Assembly (NCBI RefSeq): GCF_040024445.1 | Contig: NZ_CP157276.1 | Span: forward strand, 620,001-684,000 | Reading direction: 5' to 3' | DNA length: 64,000 nucleotides | From: Prescottella soli | GTDB taxonomy: Bacteria; Actinomycetota; Actinomycetes; Mycobacteriales; Mycobacteriaceae | Position numbers and translations under genes: made by a program | Part shown: in pieces, positions 43,404 through 53,795 of the stretch | Position numbering within the stretch: position 1 is the first letter of the stretch | Layout: each line of letters starts with the position of its first letter | Notes under the pieces: generated by a model | Database searches by the model: none | What the model saw: only the letters and a program-made list of their open reading frames with translations | What the model was told of the DNA's origin: nothing

Positions 43404-46088
43404 CTAGGAGTTTCCTGCCAGCTCGGCGACCCGTCCCCGCACGCCCTCGAGCGCGGCGGGGATGCCCGACACGTCCGAGCCGGAGCCCTGCGCCATGTCG
43501 GCCTTGCCGCCGCCCCGTCCGCCGATCTGCGGGCCGAAGCTCGACACCAGCTCGCCGGCCTTGATGCCGAGATCCTGGGCGGCCTTGGTCGCGGCGACGA
43601 CGAACGGCACCTTGCCGTCGGCGCTGCCGAGCAGCACCACGACCGCGGGCTGGGTGCCGAAGCGGCCGCGGATGTCGCTGACCAGGCCGCGCAGGTCGTT
43701 ACCGGCGACGCCGTCAGGCGCCTGCTCGGCGACCAGCAGCACCTCACCGATGCGGTGCGCCTTGTCGACGAACGTGCCCGCGGAGGCGAGCACCGCGGCC
43801 GCCTTGGTGGCCTCGAGTTCCTTCTCCGCCGCCTTCAGTCGCTCGACGAGCGCCTCGACGCGGCCCGGGACCTCCTCGGACGGCACCTTCAGCGACGACG
43901 CGACACCCGCGAGGAGCGCGCGCTCCTTCGCGAGGTAGCGGTACGAGTCCAGGCCGACGAACGCCTCGACGCGGCGCACACCGGAGCCGACGGACGACTC
44001 ACCGAGCAGCGTGACCGGACCGATCTGCGCCGACGTCTGCACGTGGGTGCCGCCGCACAGCTCCATCGAGAACGGCCCGCCGATCTCGACGACCCGAACC
44101 TCGTCGCCGTAGTTCTCGCCGAAGAGCGCCATCGCGCCCATCTGCTTCGCCTTGTCCAGGTCGGTGACGAAGGTGTTCACCGTGTGGTTGGCGGCGACGG
44201 CCTCGTTGGTGACGACCTCGATCTCCTGCTTCTGCGACTCCGACAGCTGGCCCTGCCAGTTGAAGTCGAAGCGCAGGTAGCCCGGCTTGTTGAGCGAGCC
44301 GGCCTGAACGGCGTTGGGGCCCAGCACCTGTCGCAGGGCGGCGTGCACCATGTGGGTGCCGGAGTGGCCCTGCGTCGCGCCCTTGCGCCACTCGGCGTCG
44401 ACCTGCGCGAGGACGACGTCGCCCTCGGTGATCTGGCCTTCCTTGACGGAGACCTTGTGGACCCACACCTTCTTGGCGATCTTCTGGACGTCGTTGACCT
44501 GCACACGCAGCCCCGCTGCGGTGATGGTGCCGAGGTCGGCGATCTGGCCGCCGGCCTCCGCGTACAGCGGGCTGCGGTCGAGGATGACCTCGACGTCCTC
44601 GCCCGCCTTCGCGGTGGGCACCCTGACACCGTTCGAGATCAGCGCCAGCACGTGCGCCTCGGAGACCAGCTCGTTGAAGCCGGTGAACTCGGTGGGGCCG
44701 CGGTCGACGAATTCCTTGTAGACCGTCAGGTCGGCGTGCGCATGCTTGCGGGCCTGCGCGTCGTCCTTGGCGCGCTTGCGCTGCTCTGCCATGAGCGATC
44801 GGAAGCCGGCCTCGTCGACGCTCAGGCCGGCCTCGGCCGCCATCTCGAGGGTCAGGTCGATCGGGAAGCCGTAGGTGTCGTGCAGCACGAACGCCTCGTT
44901 GCCGCCGAAGACCTTCTTGCCCGCGGCCTTCACCTCGTCGGCCTCCGCCTCGAACATCTTCGAGCCGGCGGCGATGGTGCGCAGGAACGCGGTCTCCTCG
45001 CCCACCGCGACACCGACGATGCGGTCGAAGTCGGTGGCGAGCTCCGGGTACGAGGGCGACATCGTGTCGCGCACGACCGTGACGAAGTCGCGCATGCTCG
45101 GCTTCTCGGCGCCCAGCAGCTTCGCCGAGCGGATGATGCGGCGCAGCAGGCGGCGCAGCACGTAACCGCGGCCCTCGTTGCCCGGGTTGACGCCGTCGGC
45201 GATCAGCATGACCGCGGTGCGCGCGTGGTCGGCGATGACGCGGAAACGTGTGTCAGCAGCGGATCCGTCCGGGCCCTCGGCGCCGTACGTGCGGCCGGAG
45301 AGCTCCTCCGCCTTGGTGATCACGGGGCGGACCAGGTCGGTCTCGTACACGTTGTCGACGCCCTGCAGCAGGAACGCGACACGCTCGACGCCCATGCCGG
45401 TGTCGATGTTCTGCTTCGGCAGCGGGCCGAGGATCTCGAAGCTGTCCTTGCCGGTGCCCTCGCCGCGCTCGTTCTGCATGAACACGAGGTTCCAGATCTC
45501 GAGGTAGCGGTCCTCGTCGGCCTCGGGGCCGCCCTCGGCGCCGTACTCGGGGCCGCGGTCGTAGTAGATCTCCGAGCACGGGCCGCACGGTCCGGGGACG
45601 CCCATCGACCAGTAGTTGTCGGCCATGCCGCGGCGCTGGATGCGCTCGTCCGGGATGCCGGCCTCTTCCTTCCAGATGTCGCGGGCCTCGTCGTCGTCGA
45701 GGTAGACGGTGACCCACAGGCGCTCGGGATCGAAGCCGTAGCCGCCGTCCTCGACGCTGTCGGTCAGCAGCGCCCACGCGTGCTTGATCGCACCACGCTT
45801 GAAGTAGTCGCCGAAGCTGAAGTTGCCGGCCATCTGGAAGAACGTGTTGTGGCGGGTGGTGACGCCGACGTTCTCGATGTCACCGGTGCGCACGCACTTC
45901 TGCACGCTGGTCGCGGTGTCGTACGGCGGGGTCTGCTGGCCGAGGAAGAACGGCTTGAACTGCACCATGCCGGCGTTGACGAACAGCAGGTTCGGATCGT
46001 CGAAGATCAGCGAGGCGCTGGGCACCTCGGTGTGGCCTGCCTTGACGAAATGGTCGAGGAAGCGCCTACGGATCTCGTGGGTCTGCAC
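43404..46088 (-). CDS. alaS: Alanine-tRNA ligase
   Basis: An 894-residue class II synthetase. It has the catalytic domain ([38 protein letters not shown]), the zinc-coordinating editing motifs [11 protein letters not shown] and CGGTHV, and the C-terminal DHHA1 domain ([17 protein letters not shown]). Full length. The GTG start at 46088 gives the standard [12 protein letters not shown]-terminus. It is the head of the alaS-ruvX-mltG-aroE run. Confidence 0.98.
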   Translation of the reverse strand: MQTHEIRRRFLDHFVKAGHTEVPSASLIFDDPNLLFVNAGMVQFKPFFLGQQTPPYDTATSVQKCVRTGDIENVGVTTRHNTFFQMAGNFSFGDYFKRGAIKHAWALLTDSVEDGGYGFDPERLWVTVYLDDDEARDIWKEEAGIPDERIQRRGMADNYWSMGVPGPCGPCSEIYYDRGPEYGAEGGPEADEDRYLEIWNLVFMQNERGEGTGKDSFEILGPLPKQNIDTGMGVERVAFLLQGVDNVYETDLVRPVITKAEELSGRTYGAEGPDGSAADTRFRVIADHARTAVMLIADGVNPGNEGRGYVLRRLLRRIIRSAKLLGAEKPSMRDFVTVVRDTMSPSYPELATDFDRIVGVAVGEETAFLRTIAAGSKMFEAEADEVKAAGKKVFGGNEAFVLHDTYGFPIDLTLEMAAEAGLSVDEAGFRSLMAEQRKRAKDDAQARKHAHADLTVYKEFVDRGPTEFTGFNELVSEAHVLALISNGVRVPTAKAGEDVEVILDRSPLYAEAGGQIADLGTITAAGLRVQVNDVQKIAKKVWVHKVSVKEGQITEGDVVLAQVDAEWRKGATQGHSGTHMVHAALRQVLGPNAVQAGSLNKPGYLRFDFNWQGQLSESQKQEIEVVTNEAVAANHTVNTFVTDLDKAKQMGAMALFGENYGDEVRVVEIGGPFSMELCGGTHVQTSAQIGPVTLLGESSVGSGVRRVEAFVGLDSYRYLAKERALLAGVASSLKVPSEEVPGRVEALVERLKAAEKELEATKAAAVLASAGTFVDKAHRIGEVLLVAEQAPDGVAGNDLRGLVSDIRGRFGTQPAVVVLLGSADGKVPFVVAATKAAQDLGIKAGELVSSFGPQIGGRGGGKADMAQGSGSDVSGIPAALEGVRGRVAELAGNS

Positions 46089-46262
46089 CGGGGTTCGTCC
46101 TAACGTATGTCCGTCGAGTGAAACAGTGTTCGGCCGCCGATATCACCCTCGAGGTGCGAATCGGCCATTGGCAAGCTTAACGCGCTCGCGCGAGGCAGTT
46201 ATTCGCCGCATGTGACGGCCCGTCGTTCCCCAGGCCCGCCGTGACACGGATCTCAGCGCACC

Positions 46263-47672
46263 TCAGCGGCCGCGCACGATCCTGCGCAGCTTCCCCACCC
46301 GCCCGGAGATCTCCCGCTCGGCGCCGTGCGTCGTCGGTTCGTAGTAGTCGACGCCGACGAGTTCGTCCGGCGGATACTGCTGCGGCAGGACGCCGTCCGG
46401 ATGGTCGTGCGGGTACTTGTAGCCGACGGCGTTGCCGAGTTGCGCGGCGCCGGTGTAGTGGCCGTCCCGCAGATGCGGCGGCACGAGCCCCGACTTGCCG
46501 GCGGCGACGTCGGCCATCGCGGCGCCGAGCGCGGCGATGACGGCGCCCGACTTGGGTGCGGTCGCCAGGTGGATCGTGGCCTGCGCCAGCGCGAGTCGCG
46601 CCTCCGGCATCCCGATCAGCTGCACCGCCTGCGCGGCGGCGGTCGCAGTCTGGAGCGCCGTGGGGTCGGCCATGCCGATGTCCTCGCTGGCGTGCACGAC
46701 GAGCCGGCGGGCGATGAACCGCGGATCCTCCCCCGCGGTGATCATCCGGGCCAGGTAGTGCAGCGCGGCGTCGACGTCCGAGCCACGGATCGACTTGATG
46801 AACGCACTGATGACGTCGTAGTGCTGGTCGCCGTCGCGGTCGTAGCGGACGGCGGCTTTGTCGACGCTGGATTCGACGGTCCCGAGATCAAGGAGCGCGG
46901 GACGCTCGTCGGTCCGGTCGAGGGCCGTCCCGGCAGCGGCCTCCAGGGCCGTCAGCGCCCGCCGTGCATCACCCGCCGCGAGCCGCACCAGGTGTTCGAG
47001 CGCGTCGTCGCCGATCTCGACGGACCCGGCCAGACCGCGCTCGTCGGCGCGGGCCCGTTCGATGACGAGACGAATGTCGTCCGCGGTCAGCGACTGCAGC
47101 TGCAGCACAAGCGACCGCGACAGCAACGGCGAGACCACCGAGAACGACGGGTTCTCGGTGGTTGCCGCGACGAGCAGCACGATGCGGTTCTCGACCGCGG
47201 CGAGTAACGCGTCCTGCTGGGTCTTGGAGAAGCGGTGGACCTCGTCGATGAACAACACGGTCTGCTCGCCCTGGAGTAGCCGACGGCGGGCCAGTTCGAT
47301 GACGCCGCGCACCTCCTTGACGCCGGCCGACAGCGCGGACAGCGCCTCGAACTTGCGTCCGGTGGCACCGGAGATGAGCGATGCGAGGGTCGTCTTGCCG
47401 GTCCCGGGCGGGCCGTAGAGCAACACCGACGACGCGCCGGATCCCTCGACGAGGCGCCGCAGCGGCGCCCCCGGCGCCAGCAGGTGCTGCTGACCGACCA
47501 CCTCGGACAGGGTGGCGGGCCGCATCCGGACCGCGAGCGGGGCGCCCGGGTTCGGCGTCGACGCCCGCGGGGGCACCGACGTGAGCGGCGCGGGCTCCGA
47601 CTCGCCGGCCGGCGCCTCGAACAGTCCCGCCGCGCTACCGCCCGCGTCCGTGTCGCCGAAGAAATCAGTCAC
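46263..47672 (-). CDS. rarA: Replication-associated recombination protein A (AAA+ ATPase)
   Basis: A 469-residue MgsA/RarA. Walker A is [11 protein letters not shown], Walker B is LFIDEVHRF, sensor 1 is ATTENPSF, and the C-terminal tetramerisation domain is [14 protein letters not shown] onward. It acts at stalled forks and resembles clamp loaders. The first 45 residues are disordered. Start GTG at 47672. Confidence 0.95.
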   Translation of the reverse strand: MTDFFGDTDAGGSAAGLFEAPAGESEPAPLTSVPPRASTPNPGAPLAVRMRPATLSEVVGQQHLLAPGAPLRRLVEGSGASSVLLYGPPGTGKTTLASLISGATGRKFEALSALSAGVKEVRGVIELARRRLLQGEQTVLFIDEVHRFSKTQQDALLAAVENRIVLLVAATTENPSFSVVSPLLSRSLVLQLQSLTADDIRLVIERARADERGLAGSVEIGDDALEHLVRLAAGDARRALTALEAAAGTALDRTDERPALLDLGTVESSVDKAAVRYDRDGDQHYDVISAFIKSIRGSDVDAALHYLARMITAGEDPRFIARRLVVHASEDIGMADPTALQTATAAAQAVQLIGMPEARLALAQATIHLATAPKSGAVIAALGAAMADVAAGKSGLVPPHLRDGHYTGAAQLGNAVGYKYPHDHPDGVLPQQYPPDELVGVDYYEPTTHGAEREISGRVGKLRRIVRGR

Positions 47673-47725
47673 ACCCCGACGCTACTAGCCGGCCCCGACG
47701 CGAACCCGCGCCGCACGCGACCGGG

Positions 47726-47884
47726 TCAGCGCCCGAACAGCGACGCGAAGAAGCCGGGCTTGGCCGGCTGCTCACACTTGCAGCGCTGCGCGGCGGGCAC
47801 CGTGCGCATGACGCTGTCGACGTGCTGGCCGCAGCCTCCCCACGTGGTCTTGGAGCAGGTCTTGCAGGTAACGGGGTAGCACAC
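47726..47884 (-). CDS. Cysteine-rich 52-residue protein, putative metal-binding
   Basis: A short gene with ribosome site GAGGAG 7-8 bases before its GTG at 47884. The protein begins MCYPVTCKTCSKTTWGGCGQ and later has AAQRCKCEQP. Seven cysteines in 52 residues, several as CxxC or CxC, suggest binding of a soft metal such as copper or zinc. It resembles a small conserved family in actinobacteria and some fungi with the same start, whose role is not established. The promoter upstream contains a CsoR/RicR-like palindrome, which supports a copper link. No membrane segment. Confidence 0.75.
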   Translation of the reverse strand: MCYPVTCKTCSKTTWGGCGQHVDSVMRTVPAAQRCKCEQPAKPGFFASLFGR

Positions 47885-47920
47885 GATGAATCTCCTCGGG
47901 AGTGGCTGACGGTTTCCTCA

Positions 47921-47948
47921 AGAATACCCCCAGGGGTATCCAATTCAA
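47921..47948 (-). promoter_or_regulatory. Promoter with CsoR/RicR-like copper operator
   Basis: Reading left, TTGAAT (47948-47943), a 16-base spacer and TATTCT (47926-47921) form a promoter. A perfect palindrome ATACCCC-CA-GGGGTAT (47924-47939) fills the spacer and overlaps the -10 box. This is how copper-sensing CsoR-family repressors block RNA polymerase. It drives the cysteine-rich gene 37 bases downstream. Confidence 0.7.
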
Positions 47949-47992
47949 TGTGCTCGTCCCCACAGTGGAGACGCGGTGCGAGCGGTGTGGGG

Positions 47993-48700
47993 TCAGCCTT
48001 CGGGCGCGTGCACCCGGATGCGATCGACGGGTCCGGACAGCTCGAGACGCCGGGCCAGGACCGGGTTGTCAGTCGCCTGACTCTCGTGACACGCGATAGC
48101 CGCGAGCTGCACGCCCCGATCGACCTCGACGTCGACCACACCGTCGCCGGTCAGGCCGCCGAAGCCCGCGTCGAACTCGGAGTTCAACGCGTCCGCCACG
48201 TCCGGCGCGACCCCCCACTCGAGCACGTGCAGTCCCTCGACCGCCGCGACCCGGAACGCCGCCGCCGTCGCCGCCCGGTGATCCGGGTGCCCGGTGACGC
48301 CACCGGACTCGAAGACCACGAGTGTCGACGCGGCCCCCAGCGTGTCGAGGACCACCGCGTCGAGCATGGCCGGATCCACCTCGTGCAGACCACCGTCGGG
48401 AAAGTCGCGCAGCTCGACGCCGCCGGCACCCAGGCGCTGCGCCGCCGTCGCCAGCTCGGCGCGGCGCACCTGCGCGAGGTCGACGCCCGCGCCGAGCGTG
48501 CTGGCCTCACCGCGAGTCAGGCACAGCACCCGCACGTCCGAGCCGGACGCGGCGAGCGCCGCGAGCACCGCCCCGAGACCGAAACTCTCGTCGTCGGGAT
48601 GTGCCACCACCGCCAGCACCGAGCCCCGGGAGGCCACCTCACGCAACAGGGATTCTCCGGAGTTCGCGCCCACACGTACCACCCCTTCGTTGCGTTCCAT
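47993..48700 (-). CDS. PIG-L family deacetylase
   Basis: A 235-residue LmbE-like zinc enzyme. AVVAHPDDESFGLGAVLAAL has the zinc-binding AHPDDE, and GVTGHPDHRAATAAA the second HPDH site. Relatives remove acetyl groups from sugar amides, including mycothiol precursors and conjugates; the substrate here is unknown. It is divergent from the TetR gene, and that repressor's likely operators lie in the shared gap. Confidence 0.9.
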   Translation of the reverse strand: MERNEGVVRVGANSGESLLREVASRGSVLAVVAHPDDESFGLGAVLAALAASGSDVRVLCLTRGEASTLGAGVDLAQVRRAELATAAQRLGAGGVELRDFPDGGLHEVDPAMLDAVVLDTLGAASTLVVFESGGVTGHPDHRAATAAAFRVAAVEGLHVLEWGVAPDVADALNSEFDAGFGGLTGDGVVDVEVDRGVQLAAIACHESQATDNPVLARRLELSGPVDRIRVHAPEG

Positions 48701-48765
48701 CCCAGTCTCCCGGACCTGCGAGACGACCGGAGGCGATCCACCGAAAACCGAGTTCCACCAGCACT

Positions 48766-48812
48766 CCTTACGACGTATAGTTCACAGAGAACTGGGTCCT
48801 TACAACGTAAGG
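48766..48812. promoter_or_regulatory. Twin operator-like palindromes upstream of the TetR gene
   Basis: CCTTAC-aac-GTAAGG at 48798-48812 is a perfect palindrome. An imperfect second copy, CCTTAC-gac-GTATAG, stands 32 bases upstream (48766-48780) and includes a TATAGT-like -10 box. The pair lies 6 bases or more upstream of the TetR start and about 65 bases from the divergent deacetylase, so autoregulation and shared control are likely. Confidence 0.6.
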
Positions 48813-48818
48813 AGCAAG

Positions 48819-49604
48819 ATGGAATCCGACGCCGGACACGACGACGCCGCCCGCACGATGGCGCGGCTGTGGGCGTCGCCGCCCCCGCGCGACGATCGCG
48901 CCGACCCCGACGACGGGGCGGCCTTGACACTCGAGACGATCGTGGATGCCGCGACCGCACTTGCCGACGAACACGGCACCGCGGCGGTCCCGCTGCGCGC
49001 GATCGGTGAACGCCTCGGTTGCACGGCGATGGCGCTGTACACGTACGTCGGTGGCAAGGACGAGTTGCTCGACGTCATGTACGACCGCGCGCACGCGGGC
49101 TTCACCGCCGAGACTCCGACGACGGTGACCGCATGGACGGAGCAGCTACTCGGCCTCTACGTCGCGCATCCGTGGATGCTCGACCTCGCGCACACACGCC
49201 CGGCGCTGGGACCGCACCAGCAGGAGGTCTTCGAATCGCTGTTGGGCACGCTGTTGCCCGCCGGCATCGCCCACCGTGACGTGGCGGCCATCGCATCGTC
49301 CGCGTTCTCGCTCACGGCCGCAGCGGCGCGGACGATCGTCGATGCCCGCCGGGCTGCGGGCGTCACCGGTTCGGACGACGAGCAATGGTGGGCCGAGCGC
49401 ATGGACGCCCTGGCTACCGCAGCACCGGACTTCGCCGTCCGTTTCCCGCTCTCCACGGCACTGATGGACGCCGACGACCGCCGGAGCCCGACCGTCCCGG
49501 ACCACCACCACACACCCGTGATGGAACGCGCCGCCCGGGAGAATCTGCGGAGGTCGGTCGAACTGCTGCTCGCGGGTGCCGCCCGGCCGCCGCGGCGCCA
49601 GTGA
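48819..49604 (+). CDS. TetR/AcrR family transcriptional regulator
   Basis: A 261-residue repressor. The N-terminal helix-turn-helix (LETIVDAATALADEHGTAAVPLRAIGERLGCTAMALYTYVGGKDELLDVMYDRA, about residues 38-92) is typical. The larger C-terminal ligand domain resembles the TetR_C_1 type. It starts with ATG 4 bases after AAGGAG, inside one operator-like palindrome. Ligand unknown; possible targets are itself and the deacetylase gene. Confidence 0.9.
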   Translation: MESDAGHDDAARTMARLWASPPPRDDRADPDDGAALTLETIVDAATALADEHGTAAVPLRAIGERLGCTAMALYTYVGGKDELLDVMYDRAHAGFTAETPTTVTAWTEQLLGLYVAHPWMLDLAHTRPALGPHQQEVFESLLGTLLPAGIAHRDVAAIASSAFSLTAAAARTIVDARRAAGVTGSDDEQWWAERMDALATAAPDFAVRFPLSTALMDADDRRSPTVPDHHHTPVMERAARENLRRSVELLLAGAARPPRRQ

Positions 49605-49607
49605 CCG

Positions 49608-50783
49608 CTACTGGATGCGCTCGCGCAGGCGTGCCACGACGAGCGACGCGTGCTCGGTGATGACGTGGTTCCCCGACTGCTCGGCGAACGTCGCCAGGCT
49701 CTCCCACCGGGCGAGCAGGGCGTCGGCGCGCGGCGCGGACAGCTGATGTCCACGCACCGCGGCGATCCGCGTGTAGTCCTCCGGCAGGAACAGGAATGTG
49801 CTGAGCCAGACCCAGACGAGCTGGGCGTCGAGGACGCGCTCGGTGAGGTAGTCGTCGTCGGCGAGGGCCGGCCACATTCCGACGACCTCGGCGCGCCACG
49901 CCTCGGTCATCGCGCGGGCGCGCTCGTACGACAGGTCGATGCTGCACAGGCACGCCGGGAACGACACGAGCGCGTACGCGAGGTCCAGGGTGGCGTCGCG
50001 GAAACCGCCCCACTCGTAGTCGAGGAACCGGACACCCTCGCCGTTGACGATGATGTTGTCCGGGCACAGATCCGACGGGCTGAAGGCACGGAACCGGCCG
50101 CCGCCGAAAAGCTTTCCTGCGCGCGCCGCGATGTCGAGGACCTCCTGGGAGACGTCGATGCCGAGGAGCTCGGAGAGCAGGGTCGGTACCGTCTCGAGCG
50201 AGGCCGCGGCCTGTTCGGCGACCACGTCGCCGCAGTGCGCAACCTCGGCACGCCGCAGCAGTGCCGTGAAGTCCTCTTCGCGGCCGACGGTCGCGGCATG
50301 CATCCGCCCGAGGGCCTGCGCCATCGCCATCAGCGAGTTGGTGACGGTGTCGGGATCCGCGTTCTTGAGCAGGGACGCGAAGGGCGTCGAGTCGCCGAGG
50401 TCACCGAGCACGAGCAAACGCGCTTCGAAGTCGTAGGCCAGCAGCTCCGCCCCGGGGCGGCTCTCGGTCGCCAGCGCGGTCGCGAACTGGTACGAGACCG
50501 CTTCGCGAAGGAACGCGACGTCGACCGTCGAATGGTCCGGCACGTCGAAGTCGATGCGTTGCGCCGTGGCCTTCTTCGACGTCTCGCGGACCTGCTTGAC
50601 CACGAGGGTCCGCGGAAGTGAGAACGGGTTCTCCGCGACGCGGACGCGGACAACGATGGTACGGCCGCTTCCCCCGAGGTCGACGGGGTCGACGAGACGG
50701 ACCGGTGCGCCGGTCCGACGGGTGAGCAACTTCTCTGCTGCGGCAACGACCTCGGAGAGGGGTTCCGCCAATATTGCGGTCAT
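49608..50783 (-). CDS. Aminoglycoside phosphotransferase-like kinase
   Basis: A 391-residue APH/ChoK-fold protein. The region FSPSDLCPDNIIVNGEG corresponds to the catalytic loop (usually HGDxxxxN; here the His is replaced by Pro, while Asp and Asn stay), and VRFLDYEWGGFRDATLDLA to the metal-binding motif. The large middle domain binds an unknown small-molecule acceptor. It converges with the TetR gene 3 bases from its stop. It is unlikely to be a true resistance gene. Confidence 0.75.
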   Translation of the reverse strand: MTAILAEPLSEVVAAAEKLLTRRTGAPVRLVDPVDLGGSGRTIVVRVRVAENPFSLPRTLVVKQVRETSKKATAQRIDFDVPDHSTVDVAFLREAVSYQFATALATESRPGAELLAYDFEARLLVLGDLGDSTPFASLLKNADPDTVTNSLMAMAQALGRMHAATVGREEDFTALLRRAEVAHCGDVVAEQAAASLETVPTLLSELLGIDVSQEVLDIAARAGKLFGGGRFRAFSPSDLCPDNIIVNGEGVRFLDYEWGGFRDATLDLAYALVSFPACLCSIDLSYERARAMTEAWRAEVVGMWPALADDDYLTERVLDAQLVWVWLSTFLFLPEDYTRIAAVRGHQLSAPRADALLARWESLATFAEQSGNHVITEHASLVVARLRERIQ

Positions 50784-50831
50784 CGGTCACCAACCTACCT
50801 GTACGAGCCCGTCAGGACCGGGCAATCGGGA

Positions 50832-51797
50832 TCAGCGGCGCGCTGCGAAACCCGCTGACCTCGGCAAATCTCGTGTTGCAGCTCGGTCACGGGCCTTTTC
50901 TTTCCGCTGCAGCATCAGAACCGCCACCGCGGCGATCACGATGCCGGTGAGATTGACGCCGAGCTGAAGCGCCGACATGAGCGCCACGCGCCATTCCCCG
51001 ACGGTCGCAGCCACCGCCACGAATCCCGCCGCCGGCACCGTCGTGACCGAGATGAACACCCCCACGAGGGCCGCCGACTTCGCGGACACGAGCGCGAGCA
51101 TGCCGGCCGCACCCGCGAGCAGGGCGACGACCAACGACGCCGGGCCGACCTTGTAGATGAAGTCGACCTGGTGGACGTCGTGGATCGTCTCCAGGTTCAC
51201 CCACCCGATCGCCTCGGCGAGCATGGTCGCACCGGCGGTGACGACGATCGCGAAGGGGAACCCGACGACGAGGGCGATCAGCGAGCGCCGGGCGAGACCG
51301 AACTTGCGGCGGGTCAGGGCCACGGCAAGCGCCGCGAGCGGACCGAACTCGGGTCCGACGACCATCGCGCCGACGATCGTGACGGGCGAATCGGTGACGA
51401 TGCCCACCGCGGCCAGCAGACACGCGATGGTCAGGAACGCCAGGAACGTGACGTTGAGCGTGGATTCCTCCCGCGTGCGGGAGATCAGTTCCTCCCACAC
51501 GACGGAATCGCTCGGGTCGCCGGGCGCCGCCCGCTCCGCGGCCCGGGCCGACTCCGACAGCACCGTCTCGATCGGGACGAGCGTGATCGCACCCGTGCGT
51601 TCGATGCCCAGCTCGTGGAGTTGGGTCAGGACCTCGTTGGCCGACTCGCGGGCGACATCGGCGTGGACGACGTCGCCCTCGGGCTCGACGGCGGAGCCCC
51701 GCGCCACAGTGATGTGCGTGGCGCCGGGCTCCTCATCGAGCAGTGCGAGCACCTCGTCGGTGCAATCCGCCGGACAGATCACCCGCAAGTGCAGCAC
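50832..51797 (-). CDS. DUF389 membrane protein
   Basis: A 321-residue protein with a cytoplasmic N-terminal domain (HLRVICPADCTDEVLALLDEEPGA) and about six membrane helices, with the family blocks LNVTFLAFLTIACLLAAVGIVTDSPVTIVGAMVVGPEFGPLAALAVAL. In mycobacteria the homologue also adjoins aspS. Function unknown. GTG start at 51797 lies 51 bases after aspS. Confidence 0.85.
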   Translation of the reverse strand: MLHLRVICPADCTDEVLALLDEEPGATHITVARGSAVEPEGDVVHADVARESANEVLTQLHELGIERTGAITLVPIETVLSESARAAERAAPGDPSDSVVWEELISRTREESTLNVTFLAFLTIACLLAAVGIVTDSPVTIVGAMVVGPEFGPLAALAVALTRRKFGLARRSLIALVVGFPFAIVVTAGATMLAEAIGWVNLETIHDVHQVDFIYKVGPASLVVALLAGAAGMLALVSAKSAALVGVFISVTTVPAAGFVAVAATVGEWRVALMSALQLGVNLTGIVIAAVAVLMLQRKEKARDRAATRDLPRSAGFAARR

Positions 51798-51848
51798 GTG
51801 CCGCTCCCCCGTTTCTGTGCGGTCTCCCCGTCCGGGTCCGACCAGGTG

Positions 51849-53627
51849 TTACTCGGAGACTGCCGCCGGTTCCGGCTTGACGTCGATGCCCGACTCCTTG
51901 CGCTGCAGCTCCGTGATCGGCGCGGGGGCGTCGGTCAGCGGGTCCACGCCGCCACCCGACTTCGGGAACGCGATGACCTCACGGATCGAGTCGAGACCCG
52001 CGAGCAGCGCGGTGATGCGGTCCCAGCCGAACGCGATACCGCCGTGCGGCGGTGCGCCGAAGGCGAAGGCGTCGAGCAGGAAGCCGAACTTCTCCTCGGC
52101 CTCGTCGTGGGAGATGCCCATCACCTTGAAGACGCGTTCCTGGATGTCCTTGCGGTGGATACGGATGCTGCCGCCGCCGATCTCGTTGCCGTTGCAGACG
52201 ATGTCGTAGGCGTAGGCCAGCGCCGAACCCGGATCGGTGTCGAACGTGTCGATCGACTCCGGCTTGGGCGACGTGAACGCGTGGTGCACCGCGGTCCACG
52301 CGCTGTAACCGAGGGCGACGTCACCGCTGGCGGTCGCGTCGGCGGTCGGCTCGAACAGCGGCGCGTCGACGATCCACACGAATTCCCACGCGTCGGGATC
52401 GATGAGGTTCTGCTTGCGGGCGATCTCGCCGCGGGCCGCACCGAGCAGCGCGCGCATCGCCTTGGTGGCGCCGGCGGCGAAGAAGATGCAGTCGCCGGGC
52501 TTCGCGCCGACGTGCGCGGCCAGGCCGTCACGCTCGGCGTCGGTGAGGTTCTTGGCGACCGGGCCGCCGAGGGTGCCGTCCTCGCCCACCAGGACGTAGG
52601 CGAGACCCTTCGCGCCGCGCTGCTTGGCCCATTCCTGCCACGCGTCGAGCTGCTTCCGGGGCTGGCTCGCGCCGCCCGGCATCACGACGGCGCCGACGTA
52701 CTCGGCCTGGAACACACGGAAGGTCGTGTCCTTGAAGAAGTCCATGCACTCGACGAGCTCGATGCCGAAACGCAGGTCGGGCTTGTCGGAGCCGTATCGG
52801 CGCATCGCCTCGGCGTACGTCATGCGCGGGATCGGGGTGGTGATCTCGTGGCCGATGAGCCTCCACACCGCGTGCAGGATCTCCTCGGCCAACAGGATGA
52901 CGTCCTCCTGGTTCACGAAGCTCATCTCGATGTCGAGCTGGGTGAACTCGGGCTGACGGTCGGCGCGGAAGTCCTCGTCGCGGTAGCAGCGGGCGATCTG
53001 GTAGTACCGCTCGATGCCGCCGACCATGAGGAGCTGCTTGAACAGCTGCGGGCTCTGCGGCAGCGCGTAGAAGCTGCCCGGCTGCAGGCGCGCGGGAACC
53101 AGGAAGTCGCGGGCGCCCTCGGGGGTGGAACGGGTGAGGGTCGGGGTCTCGACCTCGACGAACTCGTGGTGCGCGAGCACGGAGCGGGCCGCGGCGTTGA
53201 CCTTGGAACGCAGCCGGATCGCGTGGCCCGGGACCTCGCGACGCAGGTCCAGGTAGCGGTACTTGAGGCGCGCTTCCTCGCCGACCTGGTCGTCGAGCTG
53301 GAACGGCAGCGGGGCGCTCTCGTTGAGCACCTCCAACTCCACCGCGTTGACCTCGATGGCGCCGGTCGGGATCTCGAAGTTCTGGTTGCCCTCGGGACGA
53401 ACCTCGACCACGCCGGTGACCTTGACGCAGTACTCGGCGCGCAACCGGTGCGCCTGCTCGAGCACGTCACCCGCGCGGAAGACGACCTGGGAGACGCCGG
53501 ACGCATCGCGGAGGTCGATGAAGATCACCCCGCCGTGATCGCGTCGCCGTGCCACCCAACCGGTGAGGGTGACGGTCTGCTCAGCGTGCTCGGGTCGTAG
53601 CGAGCCGGCCAGGTGGGTGCGCAGCAC
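51849..53627 (-). CDS. aspS: Aspartate-tRNA(Asp/Asn) ligase
   Basis: A 592-residue class II synthetase. The anticodon-binding OB fold starts [17 protein letters not shown]; motif 2 is [24 protein letters not shown]; motif 3 is [14 protein letters not shown]. The bacterial GAD insert lies between motifs 2 and 3. In many actinobacteria this enzyme also charges tRNA(Asn) and works with GatCAB; that is inferred. I chose GTG at 53627 with AAAGGATT before it, since it matches the family start. Confidence 0.96.
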   Translation of the reverse strand: MLRTHLAGSLRPEHAEQTVTLTGWVARRRDHGGVIFIDLRDASGVSQVVFRAGDVLEQAHRLRAEYCVKVTGVVEVRPEGNQNFEIPTGAIEVNAVELEVLNESAPLPFQLDDQVGEEARLKYRYLDLRREVPGHAIRLRSKVNAAARSVLAHHEFVEVETPTLTRSTPEGARDFLVPARLQPGSFYALPQSPQLFKQLLMVGGIERYYQIARCYRDEDFRADRQPEFTQLDIEMSFVNQEDVILLAEEILHAVWRLIGHEITTPIPRMTYAEAMRRYGSDKPDLRFGIELVECMDFFKDTTFRVFQAEYVGAVVMPGGASQPRKQLDAWQEWAKQRGAKGLAYVLVGEDGTLGGPVAKNLTDAERDGLAAHVGAKPGDCIFFAAGATKAMRALLGAARGEIARKQNLIDPDAWEFVWIVDAPLFEPTADATASGDVALGYSAWTAVHHAFTSPKPESIDTFDTDPGSALAYAYDIVCNGNEIGGGSIRIHRKDIQERVFKVMGISHDEAEEKFGFLLDAFAFGAPPHGGIAFGWDRITALLAGLDSIREVIAFPKSGGGVDPLTDAPAPITELQRKESGIDVKPEPAAVSE

Positions 53628-53795
53628 GGGAATCCTTTCACAAACTTCCAGCACAATGGTCGATGCGTGCGTCAAGCACGGTGTTCTGTCTGCTGCGATC
53701 CTACGGACGCACCGCGTGTTATCGGAAACGCGTCCCGAATTGCTGGAAGGGTGTAACGACCAGCACAGGCAGTTCGGGACAAGGGAGCGCTAGCG

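Noticed and set aside
43365-46103. 912-codon rightward frame across alaS
   Set aside because: Shadow of alaS; repetitive Arg/Asp/Val composition typical of antisense frames in high-GC DNA.
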